From: Pirellula staleyi DSM 6068
GTDB taxonomy: Bacteria > Planctomycetota > Planctomycetia > Pirellulales > Pirellulaceae
Length of the DNA: 64,000 nt
Reading direction: 5' to 3'
NCBI GenBank assembly: GCA_945875845.1
Contig: CAMCMB010000004.1
Coordinates: 97,147-161,146 of the forward strand
Positions 28,401 through 36,581 of this stretch are shown one piece after another. The notes beneath the pieces are model-generated. The model was not told where the DNA came from. It did not search any database and saw only the letters and a list, made by a program, of their open reading frames with translations. Position numbers and translations under genes: made by a program. The first letter of the stretch is position 1; every line of letters starts with the position of its first letter.

Positions 28401-28749
28401 CGTTTTGGTGGGGTTGGCAAGTAAGAATGCGATCCTGATTGTGGAATTCGCGAAAGAGAAGCAAGCATCCGGAACTCCTTGTTTTGAGGCAACGGTGGAA
28501 GCGTGTCGGCTGAGACTGCGTCCGATCATGATGACCTCCTTCGCGTTCATCTTGGGCGTGGTTCCATTGGCCCTGGCGGTCGGGGCGGGTGCTGAGATGC
28601 GACGTACACTGGGCATTGCCGTGTTCGCAGGCATGCTCGGCGTTACTTTCTTTGGAATTCTATTCACGCCTGTCTTCTATTATCTATTGGCTCGTTCGAA
28701 GCCTTCGTCCCAGCCTGGCGCTGCCCTGGAGTCACCCCCTCCCCAGTAA
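25483..28749 (+). CDS. RND efflux permease, HAE1/AcrB family
   Basis: 1088 residues from a GTG, slightly longer than AcrB (1049). Inner-membrane trimeric drug/proton antiporter. Seen: N-terminal FFIDRPIFAGVISFVITMIG, YPEIAPPTIQVSCLYPGANA, the TM4 proton-relay aspartates in GIVVDDAIVVVEAVEHAI, and the TM10 lysine in GLASKNAILIVEFAKE, so the relay is intact. Twelve TM segments can be traced, in two groups around porter domains. An atypical His/Glu-rich insert (SSEGHSAEDHSHGN, about residue 630) sits in the second porter domain. Co-transcribed with the adaptor. Substrate unknown. Confidence 0.96.
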   Translation: MLSHFFIDRPIFAGVISFVITMIGAIFVWTLPIAQYPEIAPPTIQVSCLYPGANANVVSDTVAAPIEQQVTGAENMLYMSSQSTNDGAYNLTVTFDIGTNLDMAQVLVQNRVNLALPSLPSEVKQTGVSVKKKSASVLLVVNVVSPKGSRDQLYLSNYATIRLRDELAGIKGVGDVSFLGQLDYSMRVWLDPERLAVLGMTAPDVLQALREQNVQVAAGALGRPPVPAGQVFQHTLTTLGRLTDAEEFGEIIVKSGQAGQVVRLKDVVTPNRTTPDGQRLGGIELGAKSQDTSCALDGNPSVGLAIYQLPGSNALDTAKRIRKRMAELVELFPEDVDYKIVYDTTPFISESISEVFKALRDAIILVAIVVLAFLQSWRATLIPLIAVPVAIVGTFAVMAGLGFSLNNLSLFGLVLAIGIVVDDAIVVVEAVEHAIDHGLAPRDAARKAMDEVSGPIIAISLVLMCVFIPCIFITGITGQFFKQFAVTIAVSTFFSALNSLTLSPALAALLLRPKAEQRDPLTKLINVTFGWFFKLFNFGFNAASSFYARIVGGLLRLSFVVMLVYVGLLGLTYYGMTHVPSGFIPAQDKGYVLVDVQLPDSASLDRTRQVMKQIDGLILNAQSGSSEGHSAEDHSHGNAGIPGVGHTIAVTGQSFIQNAVGSNYGSFFVILDEFHHRHGADLSANAIASKIRALVAENVQDARVAVFGPPPVDGLGSGGGFKVMVRDVGSLGLVSLQQSADELASTGNSTPGFVGLFNGFRASTPQMFVDVDRTKCKSLGVSLQEVFATLQLFLGGSYANDFNQFGRTWQVNVQADSSFRLRPEQISQFRVRNAAGGMVPLGAVCSVYESSGPSMVLRYNGVSAAAVNGSTAPGVSSGAVVTVVDEIAKTQLPSGMDAQWTELTFLQIRAGNTAIYVFAIAVVLVFLVLAAQYESLSMPLAVILVVPMCLLCSVAGIAMAAMDINIFVQIGFIVLVGLASKNAILIVEFAKEKQASGTPCFEATVEACRLRLRPIMMTSFAFILGVVPLALAVGAGAEMRRTLGIAVFAGMLGVTFFGILFTPVFYYLLARSKPSSQPGAALESPPPQ

Positions 28750-29043
28750 ACATGTTTTGATAGGCTTTGCCCGATCCATTCCTTGCTTGGGAGGGTGAGG
28801 CTCCTGCCGAACCATTGCGTCGTAAGCTCGGCAGGAGCCTCGCCCTCCCATAGATTTCCAATAGGTTATAAGATGCAGAGATGTTCAAAGGGCGTTCTAG
28901 ATCCGTTTGTGAATAGCCCAGCGGGCTTTTGGGTAGCCCGCAGGGCTAATGGGATTTGATAGCCCAACGGGCTTACATGGCCTAGCTCAGGGCAGATCGT
29001 AGCTAGCTCAGGGCAGATCGCAGCGCCGCCCTGGCTAGTCATT
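28750..29043. other. Convergent intergenic region with three repeat types
   Basis: Holds the hairpin at 28789, a cluster of AGCCCAGCGGGCT / TAGCCCGCAGGGCTA / AGCCCAACGGGCT palindromes (28914-28974), and a direct repeat of TAGCTCAGGGCAGATCG (28983 and 29004) ending in GCGCCGCCCTGG. No gene. Confidence 0.6.
28789..28849. repeat. Hairpin repeat (GGCTCCTGCCGA / TCGGCAGGAGCC), second copy
   Basis: GGGAGGGTGAGGCTCCTGCC faces GGCAGGAGCCTCGCCCTCCC, with the loop of 9674-9737 in inverse orientation. It follows the permease stop by about 40 bp and could serve as a terminator-like hairpin for converging transcripts. Confidence 0.75.
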
Positions 29044-30225
29044 TCAAGTTGCTTCGCTGAGAAACGCGGCTACCGCAGTGAAGCCGTGCGTTAAATTGCG
29101 ATTGCCGACCGGTGCAAACTCACCTGCTGCAAAAAAACCCGTGATGGGCAGTCCAGGAAAGGATTGATCGATGGCCAGCGCATCATGATTAGGTCGAGCA
29201 AACATGCGGCGCCCTCGGCCGTTGCAACTAAAAACGAGACAAGCCTTCTTCTCCATTTCCCCCCGTTTCGTACGATTCAGTAGCGTTTTGAAGTCGCTGT
29301 CGGCCCCCTCCGCATCGCGAACGTGGAATCGAATGGTTTGTCCAACTTGAAACCGATCCGTCACGATGACCCCACCCACCTCCGCATCCACTCCCTGAAC
29401 GTTTCGAATTAAGAAGTCACCATGCGAAAGTGTGTCCGAGTACTCGGTGATGGCTCGGCCGATAAGCAATGCCTCGATGGCCATAGCTCGTTCATGGGTA
29501 GGCAGTTTTTGGAACATGTCGTTCAGCATTTGCAATGCCGGCCGTCCCCCCAATCCTAGAATGACATCGCCATCAAGCGACGTTATGATCATCGGTTCGC
29601 CAATCGGCCGGCAGCCCTGACTTACGATTGTTTGCCACTGCAAATCGGGCGGAAGCACCAAACCGACTCCACCTTGAGTCAAGATATGCTGATTGCAGAA
29701 CAAGAGATTTTCACTATCCCAATTTTGACTGCTGCAGTACCCACCTAGAATGGGAACGATAGGCTGACCTCGGGCAGGTTCCAATGCGTCAGCAAGCATG
29801 TCGATAGCAAAAGTCATGGGGCAACCGACGACCATTAGCCCGTTGCACTTATGTGCGGCTGCAATGAGCTCATCGTTGTACCCCAACACCGTCGGCCCAT
29901 CTGGCGTCCTCATGCACTCAAGCGGGAAAATGTTCGGCGGAGAAGAAAGCCCGCCAAGAAGCATGATGCTGGCCGCGGTTTGACCTTCAATCTCACGGCC
30001 CGTCCCCATGATACTTTCAGCAGAGCATCCGAATACCGGAACGTTTGGGGCAATCTCATCCAACATGGAGCGAATCGCGGTCGCTTGACCCGCGAGAGCG
30101 TCACCGCTGACAAACAAAAAAAGACACGAAAGGGGTTCTCGCAACGAATCGGAAGCGTTGCGAAATGCATTTCGGACTGCGAGAGCAACCGAGGCATGTT
30201 CCGCGATGCCGGAGCTTGCAAACAT
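29044..30225 (-). CDS. FIST-domain signalling protein
   Basis: 393 residues, cytosolic. FIST N features in the first 200 residues: LFLFVSGDALAGQ, APNVPVFGCSAESIMGTG, and the GYNDELIAAAHKCNGLMVVG stretch. FIST C follows (about 230-385) with DVILGLGGRPALQMLNDMF, SHGDFLIRNVQGVDAEVGG, LVFSCNGRGRRMFA and the C-terminal LPITGFFAAGEFAPVGNRN. FIST domains are proposed to bind small ligands such as amino acids and are often linked to signal-transduction domains. Third gene of a unit with a receiver-like and a PII-like gene, 6 bp after the receiver stop. Confidence 0.92.
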   Translation of the reverse strand: MFASSGIAEHASVALAVRNAFRNASDSLREPLSCLFLFVSGDALAGQATAIRSMLDEIAPNVPVFGCSAESIMGTGREIEGQTAASIMLLGGLSSPPNIFPLECMRTPDGPTVLGYNDELIAAAHKCNGLMVVGCPMTFAIDMLADALEPARGQPIVPILGGYCSSQNWDSENLLFCNQHILTQGGVGLVLPPDLQWQTIVSQGCRPIGEPMIITSLDGDVILGLGGRPALQMLNDMFQKLPTHERAMAIEALLIGRAITEYSDTLSHGDFLIRNVQGVDAEVGGVIVTDRFQVGQTIRFHVRDAEGADSDFKTLLNRTKRGEMEKKACLVFSCNGRGRRMFARPNHDALAIDQSFPGLPITGFFAAGEFAPVGNRNLTHGFTAVAAFLSEAT

Positions 30226-30231
30226 TCGGTC

Positions 30232-30579
30232 CTAAGCTCCTTGAATGATCGCAATTAAATCGCGATCCATTTGACCTCTCGTCAGAACCACATCAGCCCC
30301 CGCTGCTTTCGCAAGCTCAAGGCGTTCGACGTCAACATGCGGGCCGTACGCAACCACTTTGCAATTCACAAACGATTGATGAAGCATGGGAATAGCCACC
30401 CCCAAATCGACCGCTCCCAATGTCAAGTCGAGTAGCACCAGCTCAACTTGGTCTGGCGTGGTAGCTCGTTCGACTAGTTTTTCAACCGACCGATCCACAA
30501 TGCAGGATTTACTGGCCGCTCTTGCCGCACTGCCAATTCGGGATTGAAACATCAGATCGCTTGACAAAAGTAAAATCAC
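30232..30579 (-). CDS. Stand-alone receiver-like (CheY-type) protein
   Basis: 115 residues from a GTG that shares one base with the PII-like stop (TAGTG). The fold order fits a receiver domain: hydrophobic strand MILLLSSDLMF, a central strand ending in LVLLDLTLG with the candidate phospho-Asp, CKVVAYGPHVD in the position of strand 4, and ELAKAAGADVVLTRGQ, where Thr/Arg-Gly replaces the usual K-P. The N-terminal acidic pair is reduced to one Asp (SSDL) and the conserved Lys is missing, so phosphorylation may be weak or absent. No output domain. Confidence 0.78.
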   Translation of the reverse strand: MILLLSSDLMFQSRIGSAARAASKSCIVDRSVEKLVERATTPDQVELVLLDLTLGAVDLGVAIPMLHQSFVNCKVVAYGPHVDVERLELAKAAGADVVLTRGQMDRDLIAIIQGA

Positions 30580-30920
30580 TAGATGGCTCCTGGTCCACGT
30601 TGACCATCATCAATCGTGATGGCTTCAAAAGTTGGCAATACAAAAATCTTACCGTCTCCAATACATCCCTCAGAACCCGTCCTCGCGATGGCCAAGATCG
30701 TTTCAACCGTGCGTTCAAGGAAATCATCATTCACGCAAATCTCCAAAGAAACTTTCCGAAGCAGATTGACCCTGTATTCAACGCCTTGGTAAGTAGCGGA
30801 CTGACCTTTTTGACGACCGTAGCCTTGTGCATCCACCACCGTCATGCGATGCACGCCCATGTGGCTTAATGCTTCGTGCACGGCTTGCAGCTTATTCGGT
30901 TGGATAACCGCAATCAACAT
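30579..30920 (-). CDS. PII-family signal protein (GlnB/GlnK-like)
   Basis: 113 residues from ATG 30920 (a TTG at 30926 is possible). PII core: AVIQPNKLQAVHEAL, GYGRQKGQSATYQGVEYRVN with the T-loop tyrosine retained in GVEY, KVSLEICVNDDFLERTVETI, and the ATP-binding IGDGKIFVLP. The loop before IGDGK has an extra SEGC compared with typical PII proteins. PII proteins read 2-oxoglutarate/ATP/ADP and control partners by binding. Here the downstream genes encode receiver-like and FIST proteins instead of an ammonium transporter, so this is probably a specialised paralogue. Confidence 0.92.
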   Translation of the reverse strand: MLIAVIQPNKLQAVHEALSHMGVHRMTVVDAQGYGRQKGQSATYQGVEYRVNLLRKVSLEICVNDDFLERTVETILAIARTGSEGCIGDGKIFVLPTFEAITIDDGQRGPGAI

Positions 30921-30966
30921 TTTCAAAGTAGTGCAAAATCCTGAAGTAATCTAGCGGCAATTTGGC

Positions 30967-31100
30967 AACCCGACGCGTAACGGCTCGTTGTTTTAATGGT
31001 ACGACGGACTTCCAAGTCCGTCGAACTCCCCATTGACGGACCTGGACGTCCGTCACATCGCCCTTAACCAATAACGACTTCACTAAATCAACAAGCCGGT
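30967..31100. repeat. Palindrome-of-palindromes element, copy B (core reversed)
   Basis: Left end ACCCGACGCGTAACGGCTCG, inner repeats GACGGACTTCCAAGTCCGTC and GACGGACCTGGACGTCCGTC, then the long arm CTTAACCAATAACGACTTCA on the right and CAACAAGCCGG. The core is inverted relative to copy A while the GACGCGT end stays on the left. It fills most of the 337-bp gap upstream of the PII gene. Confidence 0.9.
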
Positions 31101-31120
31101 GAGCGAGGAACCCACTCGTA

Positions 31121-31187
31121 GCGGCAGTATGGCTCGCGCCGTTCCGCTAACAAATGAAAGCGGCAGGGCGCGAGCCCTCCGGTGATG
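31121..31187. repeat. GGCTCGCGCC hairpin repeat, copy 3
   Basis: GGCTCGCGCCGTTCCGCTAA faces AGCGGCAGGGCGCGAGCCCT, ending CCGGTG. It lies 20 bp from copy B of the palindromic element. Confidence 0.8.
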
Positions 31188-31257
31188 TTTTGCCCTTCGC
31201 AAGTGAATTCAATTCCTATCCCTAAGATAAGCGTAATCGGCCCTTCGGTCCATCCTG

Positions 31258-31686
31258 CTAGTCAATCGACGCCTCTGCGTAGGACTCATCGGTTTCCCAA
31301 ATGCGCACTCGACTTGCTTCGCTCCCTGTCCCAATCAAAATTTTTGGGCAGACCTCCTCGAGAAGATACTTGGCCATATTCTCTGCCGTTGGGTTGTACG
31401 GCAAAACGAAAAGTCGAGAGGGTTGCACCATTTTTAGTGCTGCAATTGCGTTCGCGTCTTGATGCGATACCAAAAAACTGTGATCCCAATTCTCGTCCAG
31501 CCAGCCTTTGCATTTGTTTTTTAGGTCTGCAAAATCCATGACACGTCCCACGGAATCCTGCACGCTTCCTTTGATGAAGAAGTCGGCGACGTAGTTGTGG
31601 CCATGAAAGTGTTCGCACTTGCCGCCATGTTGGAAGAGGCGATGTCCGGCACAAAATTTAATCCGACGCATTATCGTTAGGCTCAT
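31258..31686 (-). CDS. queD: 6-carboxytetrahydropterin synthase-like (QueD/PTPS family)
   Basis: 142 residues. Converts dihydroneopterin triphosphate to 6-carboxytetrahydropterin in queuosine/7-deazapurine synthesis. The zinc histidines are present: FCAGHRL and EHFHGHNY, with the catalytic Cys in GGKCEHFHGHNY; MDFADLK, DHSFLV, and PTAENMAKYL are family hallmarks, with a final Glu (RIWETDESYAE). Full length. It lies 26 bp after the MazG-like gene on the same strand. No other queuosine genes are in the window, so a PTPS paralogue is possible. Confidence 0.92.
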   Translation of the reverse strand: MSLTIMRRIKFCAGHRLFQHGGKCEHFHGHNYVADFFIKGSVQDSVGRVMDFADLKNKCKGWLDENWDHSFLVSHQDANAIAALKMVQPSRLFVLPYNPTAENMAKYLLEEVCPKILIGTGSEASRVRIWETDESYAEASID

Positions 31687-31712
31687 AATCCATACAGTCT
31701 TTGCTAAGGGTG

Positions 31713-32081
31713 CTAAGGGTGCAATTTTGGGTTGTTGCGATGCCGATCCGCATCGCGAATTGTTTTTTTCGCCAAGTTTTCGTGAATCGCTTGGGTTAGA
31801 TCAACTCCAGTTTGATTCGCCAAGCATACCAGGACAAAAAGGACATCCGCAATTTCGTCCGGCAGACTATCAGTAGTGTCCGTTTTTTTGGAACTTTGGT
31901 CACCAAAAGTTCTTGCCAAAATTCTTGCCAACTCCCCAACTTCTTCGACCAGAATGGCCAAATTAGTCAGTTCCGAGAAATACCGAACCCCGACACTCTG
32001 GATCCAATTGTCCACAGTTCCTTGCAATTCCCGAAGGGTAAGTTCCTGGGAAGACTGGGCAAGCTGCGTTGTTTCTGGCAT
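31713..32081 (-). CDS. MazG-like nucleotide pyrophosphohydrolase
   Basis: 122 residues, all-alpha. The metal-binding signature EEVGEL ... DEIADVLFVLVCLAN is present (E-E-x-x-E, then E-x-x-D), as in MazG and dCTPase-type all-alpha NTP-PPases. Single domain, much shorter than E. coli MazG (263). Probably a house-cleaning hydrolase for non-canonical NTPs; substrate uncertain. Likely co-transcribed with queD. Confidence 0.9.
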   Translation of the reverse strand: MPETTQLAQSSQELTLRELQGTVDNWIQSVGVRYFSELTNLAILVEEVGELARILARTFGDQSSKKTDTTDSLPDEIADVLFVLVCLANQTGVDLTQAIHENLAKKTIRDADRHRNNPKLHP

Positions 32082-32403
32082 GGATTCTTATGTTTCGTTC
32101 GGTTTCGAGACAACACAACGGTATTGGGTTCCGATCGTTCCATAGCACCCAGAGATCGCAAATCGTGCAAATCACGTTCCGTAAAGTAATTTATTCGCAA
32201 GTCAAGTCTGCACTTTCCGTCAGCAAGTGATACAGTAATGGTAACTTTTGAAAACCCCGGGGCGCAAGCCGCTCCGAGTTTTCAAACAGGATAGAGCGTC
32301 AATCGACATCCATGGAGCTTTTTTTGAAGCGTCGCACGCTCTGCGTGGTTGGATTGGATTGCCAGCGAATTTCCATACATCGTTTTTACGGATTGAACCC
32401 ATT

Positions 32404-33891
32404 ATGCGTCTGTCGTTCGGACTCGAAGCACGTCAGCTTCAGACTCAAAAACTGGCTCCACGGATGATCCAGTCGATGGAGATTTTGCAATTGCCGATCC
32501 TGGCTCTGCAGGAACGCATCGAGCAAGAGATGAACGAGAATCCGATGCTTGAAATCGAGGAGCGCGATGAAACGCTTCCCGATGAAGAGCTATCGGACGA
32601 GGAAAATCCATCCGCTGTCCGCACCGAAGACGAAAAAGAGTTGGTTGTTAAAGACAATCAATCCAACGCAGAAGATTTCGAGCGACTCGCCAACATGGAT
32701 GGTGACATGCCCGATACCTTCGATGATTTTCGACGATCCAGCAATCGCATCCAGGAAGACGGTGATCGAGCTCACGATTTGATGGCCAACGCAGCGGAAC
32801 GACCCGAGTCTTTGAACGATTATCTTTTACACCAACTTGCAGAGATGGATATCGATGACGACGTGGAACGCATCGCCGAACGAATTGTCTCCTGTTTGGA
32901 TGCGAGGGACGGCGGTTACCTGAAGACATCACTCGCGGATATTTTGCCGCCCGATCACAAGCCATCCGACCTCGCCGTGGCCGAAAAGGCGCTCGCCATT
33001 GTCCAGTCGCTTGAGCCTGCGGGCATCGCATCACGCAACTTGCGGGAGTGTCTGCTCAATCAGTTGCGGCCGGAAATGCGCATGGCAGACGAAATGCGAA
33101 CGATGATTGCGAATCATTTGGATGACTTAGCTGAAAATCGGTTTCCTGTCATTCAGAAAAAGACGGGCTACTCGATCGATTTGATCAAAGAGATTCGCGA
33201 GCAAATGCACCAACTCAACCCCAAACCAGGTGCTGCCTTCATGGAAGTGCACGTGCCGCTCGTAACCCCAGATGTCATCGTGGAAACGAACGAGCACGGC
33301 GTTTACACGGTTCGCCTCATCGATGATTCTCTTCCCCCGTTGCGCATCAGCGAATACTACAAGCGACGGCTCGGCGATCCGAAAGCAACCGAAGAAGAGA
33401 AGGAGTTTATTAAACGAAAAATCGGAAGCGCTCAGTGGTTGATCGAGTCCATTCAACAACGGCGCCGCACCCTAACACGAGTCTCTCAAGCAATCGTGGA
33501 CTACCAGAAGCGTTTTCTGGACGAGGGTCCAGAGGCAATCGAGCCGCTGAAGATGCAACAGATTGCAGATCAAGTAGGCGTGCACGTAACGACGGTATCC
33601 AGAGCGGTTGACGACAAGTGGATTCAAACTCCACGCGGAATCTTGCCTTTGCGTCGCTTCTTTGTTTTCGGCACTCAAAGCGCCGATGGCGAAGATGTCG
33701 CCTACGAAACGATTCGCATCAAGCTTCAAGAAATCATTGACAAGGAAGACAAGACCAATCCGATGAGCGATGACGATCTGGTAGACGAACTAAAGAAACA
33801 AGGCTTGGGTGTCGCTCGTAGAACGATTACGAAGTATCGAAAGAAAATGGCCATCCCAAGCAGTCGTCAACGCCGAGATTGGTCCAAATAA
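32404..33891 (+). CDS. rpoN: RNA polymerase sigma-54 factor
   Basis: 495 residues from the ATG of MRLSFGLEARQLQTQKLAP, the standard sigma-54 start; a frame open 52 codons upstream has no family match. Region I (activator interaction): LAPRMIQSMEILQLPILALQERIEQEMNENPML. Region II is acidic. The core-binding domain contains LNQLRPEMRMADEMRTMIANHL and the helix-turn-helix domain has LKMQQIADQVGVHVTTVSRAV. The RpoN box ARRTITKYRKKM binds the -24 element. It needs AAA+ activators, none of which is in this window. Confidence 0.97.
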   Translation: MRLSFGLEARQLQTQKLAPRMIQSMEILQLPILALQERIEQEMNENPMLEIEERDETLPDEELSDEENPSAVRTEDEKELVVKDNQSNAEDFERLANMDGDMPDTFDDFRRSSNRIQEDGDRAHDLMANAAERPESLNDYLLHQLAEMDIDDDVERIAERIVSCLDARDGGYLKTSLADILPPDHKPSDLAVAEKALAIVQSLEPAGIASRNLRECLLNQLRPEMRMADEMRTMIANHLDDLAENRFPVIQKKTGYSIDLIKEIREQMHQLNPKPGAAFMEVHVPLVTPDVIVETNEHGVYTVRLIDDSLPPLRISEYYKRRLGDPKATEEEKEFIKRKIGSAQWLIESIQQRRRTLTRVSQAIVDYQKRFLDEGPEAIEPLKMQQIADQVGVHVTTVSRAVDDKWIQTPRGILPLRRFFVFGTQSADGEDVAYETIRIKLQEIIDKEDKTNPMSDDDLVDELKKQGLGVARRTITKYRKKMAIPSSRQRRDWSK

Positions 33892-34258
33892 CGCCGCGTC
33901 CAACGCCCCGAATGGGGCATCAACATCGAAGCCCAGGGCAAAGCGAAGCGTCGCCCTGGGTTACCTTAAGGTTCCTTATGCCAAGATCTGGCGTACGCCA
34001 ACCGGCACTCACATTCATCGCGATCATTTGTTTTCGTAGCGTGCCCTTAATCAGCCGGAACGCGCTAGGGGCGTGTCGATTTAATCGTACGACGGACTTC
34101 CAAGTCCGTCGAATTCCCAATTGACGGACTTGGAAGTCCGTCATACCGCCCTTAACCAAGAACGACTTCACTCAATCAACAAGCCGCTAGCGTCCGGTTT
34201 ATGGAACGCCGGCGTACGCCAAGAATTCGTTATGTTTTTCATACAAAAGGGATAAGCA
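33892..34258. other. Intergenic region between rpoN and the PQQ-repeat gene
   Basis: CCCAGGGCAAAGCGAAGCG / CGCCCTGGG (33935-33961) forms a strong hairpin soon after the rpoN stop and may terminate it. Copy C of the palindromic element follows. No gene seen. Confidence 0.55.
34080..34190. repeat. Palindrome-of-palindromes element, copy C (core reversed, left end missing)
   Basis: Inner repeats GACGGACTTCCAAGTCCGTC and GACGGACTTGGAAGTCCGTC around GAATTCCCAATT, then CCGCCCTTAACCAAGAACG and CAATCAACAAGCCGC. The usual GACGCGT left end is absent. Confidence 0.9.
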
Positions 34259-35758
34259 ATGATATTAAAACGGGTCTTTTGGATTGGTGTACTTGCAACC
34301 CTCTGCATGGGTACAGGTGCTCTATTCTTTGCGTTTAGTAGACCAAGCAACGGACCGCGCCGCCCTGGCCTCAACGTTGCCATGAAACGGCCTGAAGTGC
34401 AGACAGAATCGCGTGATTTGAACGCATCCGAATCCGATCTCCTCAGCGAAAACTCGGTGGATGGGACTGCCCATTCATCCGTCAAGAAGACCGTATCGAC
34501 GACGGCAGAGTTGAGCGACGCATGGTCTCGATTTCGAGGCGTGGATGGCAAAGGGATCAGCGAGGATCGCGGGATACCCACCGAGTGGAATGACACAAAA
34601 AACGTCCGATGGAAACTCAAGTTGCCTGGCCCCGGTTCATCGAGTCCTGTGTTGACCGACAAGTTTGTATTTGTAACCTCCTACTCAGGATACGGTGAGG
34701 AGAGTCGTTCGTCGGGCAAGATGGACCGCTTGCAGCGACAAATGAATTGCATCGACCGCAACGATGGTAGGTTGCTTTGGTCGAAGAGTATTGATGCATT
34801 GCTTCCGGAGGATCCCTATCAAGGGATGGGGATACCCGAGCATGGTTATGCAACCAACACGCCTGTAACGGATGGGCAAAACGTGTACGCGTTTTTCGGC
34901 AAAACGGGGGTTTTCGCATTCGACAGTTCGGGCAATGAACTTTGGCGAGCATCCGTAGGCACGGAGTCCGGCAATCGCGGTTGGGGAACGGCAGCCAGCT
35001 TGGTGCTTTACAAGGACTTGGTGATTGTGAATGCGTCGGAAGAAAGCCAATCGATCATTGCGCTCGACAAAACAACCGGCAAAACAGTATGGGCGGCACC
35101 TGCCTCGACCTTGCAGTTGGCCTACGGGACGCCGATCGTCGTCAAGGTGAGTGACCAACGCGACGACTTGGTGATCGCGGTCCCTGGGGAAGTGTGGGGG
35201 CTAAATCCGAATACGGGCAAATTAGCGTGGTACGTCGAGACGAATCTAACGGGAAATCTTTCACCGAGTGTGATCCAAGATGGCGACAAGCTGTACGTTT
35301 TTGGAGGATATCGATCTTCGGGAAGCCTCGCGATCCAGGTTGGGGGCAGTGGTGACATTACGAAGTCGCACACGCTATGGACGAGTCGCAATTCGTCGTA
35401 CGTGGTAACGCCCATTTTGGTCAAAGAGCATCTTTACTGGATTGATGACAATGGAATGTATTTTTGCATGGCGGCGAAGACGGGCGAGTTGGTCCAAAAA
35501 AAGCGAGTCTCGGGGATTGAGTCGCGAGGGCGGCCTGTGTACGCATCGCCGGTCGCGATAGACGGCAAGCTCTACATGCAAACTCGCAACAGCGGGCTAT
35601 TTGTGCTGGCGGCGGAGCCGGAATTAAAGGTGTTGAGCCAAAACAAATTCGAATCGGACAGCAGTGTTTTTAATGCGACGCCGGCGGTAAGCGGGGGGCA
35701 GTTGTTTTTGCGTTCGTACACGCATCTCTACTGCATTGGCTCGAACGCGGCACGTTAG
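34259..35758 (+). CDS. PQQ-like beta-propeller repeat protein (membrane-anchored)
   Basis: 499 residues. An N-terminal hydrophobic segment (VFWIGVLATLCMGTGALFFAF) acts as anchor or signal, followed by a polar linker. From about residue 90 the motif WSRFRGVDGKGIS opens a propeller with repeated blades ending in G-x-x-x-W (DGRLLWSKS, SGNELWRAS, TGKTVWAAP, TGKLAWYVE) alternating with VLTDKFVFV-type strands. This WxxFRG...G architecture is common in planctomycete secreted PQQ-repeat proteins. It has no dehydrogenase active-site motif, so a binding or scaffold role is more likely. Confidence 0.92.
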   Translation: MILKRVFWIGVLATLCMGTGALFFAFSRPSNGPRRPGLNVAMKRPEVQTESRDLNASESDLLSENSVDGTAHSSVKKTVSTTAELSDAWSRFRGVDGKGISEDRGIPTEWNDTKNVRWKLKLPGPGSSSPVLTDKFVFVTSYSGYGEESRSSGKMDRLQRQMNCIDRNDGRLLWSKSIDALLPEDPYQGMGIPEHGYATNTPVTDGQNVYAFFGKTGVFAFDSSGNELWRASVGTESGNRGWGTAASLVLYKDLVIVNASEESQSIIALDKTTGKTVWAAPASTLQLAYGTPIVVKVSDQRDDLVIAVPGEVWGLNPNTGKLAWYVETNLTGNLSPSVIQDGDKLYVFGGYRSSGSLAIQVGGSGDITKSHTLWTSRNSSYVVTPILVKEHLYWIDDNGMYFCMAAKTGELVQKKRVSGIESRGRPVYASPVAIDGKLYMQTRNSGLFVLAAEPELKVLSQNKFESDSSVFNATPAVSGGQLFLRSYTHLYCIGSNAAR

Positions 35759-35857
35759 AGGTGCAATACGGACCTATCCAGAACTTGACACGTAGAATAA
35801 ATGCGGCTAACCTTTGCCAATCGGGCGAGAGGAGACAACCCACTCAGCACGATTCAC

Positions 35858-35930
<73 letters not shown>

Positions 35931-36156
35931 TTGGCCGGAGGCCAATAGAGAGTAGACAGGAGAAAGTAGAGAGTAGAAAGATTCAAGATCTTGAGATTTT
36001 CCAGGGTCAAAAGTCTTCCACCACCACTCAATCTTCTCCTTGTCTACTCGGTCTACTTTCTACTCACTAACTCTTTCGTTAGAGCCTCCATTGAGTCCAA
36101 CTCTGGGGAAACCAGATGACCTTCGCCCTCAAAAATGACCATTCTTCTATTGGTCT

Positions 36157-36245
36157 CAGGGGATGGTTACCGTCGAGCTAGGGTGAAGGTCATATACCAC
36201 TGGCGTAAAGCCAGATGGCATCAATCAAATGCCACTGGGTTTAGC
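36157..36245. repeat. Diverged unit of the 92-bp repeat family
   Basis: CAGGGGATGGTTACC ... GGTGAAGGTCATATACCACTGGCGTAAAGCCAG-ATGGCAT ... AATGCCACTGGGTTTA matches the order of hairpins in the array at 63721-64000. Confidence 0.7.
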
Positions 36246-36300
36246 CGACCAAACTTGGCTTCTCATGACACAAGGTCATGAGGGTCAAAACCAGCCTGCT
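36241..36300. repeat. 60-bp direct repeat, left copy
   Basis: TTAGCCGACCAAACTTGGCT onward is repeated with one mismatch at 36522-36581, 281 bp away. Each contains CTCATGACACAAGGTCATGAG, an inverted repeat. Confidence 0.85.
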
Positions 36301-36435
36301 TCGCGGCTGGCTCAGTGATCCGCGAGCCAGCTTGCACAGTGATGCTGTTTGCATGCGACGCAAGCGCAGCGAGCGTTGCTGCCCCCACGACCTTGAGTCG
36401 TTGGACAGCGAGTTTGGCCAGCTAAGCATAAAGTG

Positions 36436-36516
36436 CTTATTGGGTAAGGGCGGTACGACGGACTTCCAAGTCCGTCGATGTGGAATTCGACGGACTAGGA
36501 AGTCCGTCGTACCATT
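36436..36516. repeat. Palindrome-of-palindromes element, copy D
   Basis: TTATTGGGTAAGGGCGGTAC, inner repeats GACGGACTTCCAAGTCCGTC and GACGGACTAGGAAGTCCGTC, then GTACCATTCA. Both outer ends are missing. It lies between the two 60-bp direct repeats. Confidence 0.88.
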
Positions 36517-36521
36517 CACGG

Positions 36522-36581
36522 TTAGCCGACCAAACTTGGCTTCTCATGACACAAGGTCATGAGGGGCAAAACCAGCCTGCT
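36522..36581. repeat. 60-bp direct repeat, right copy
   Basis: Matches 36241-36300 except one base (GAGGGG for GAGGGT). Confidence 0.85.
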
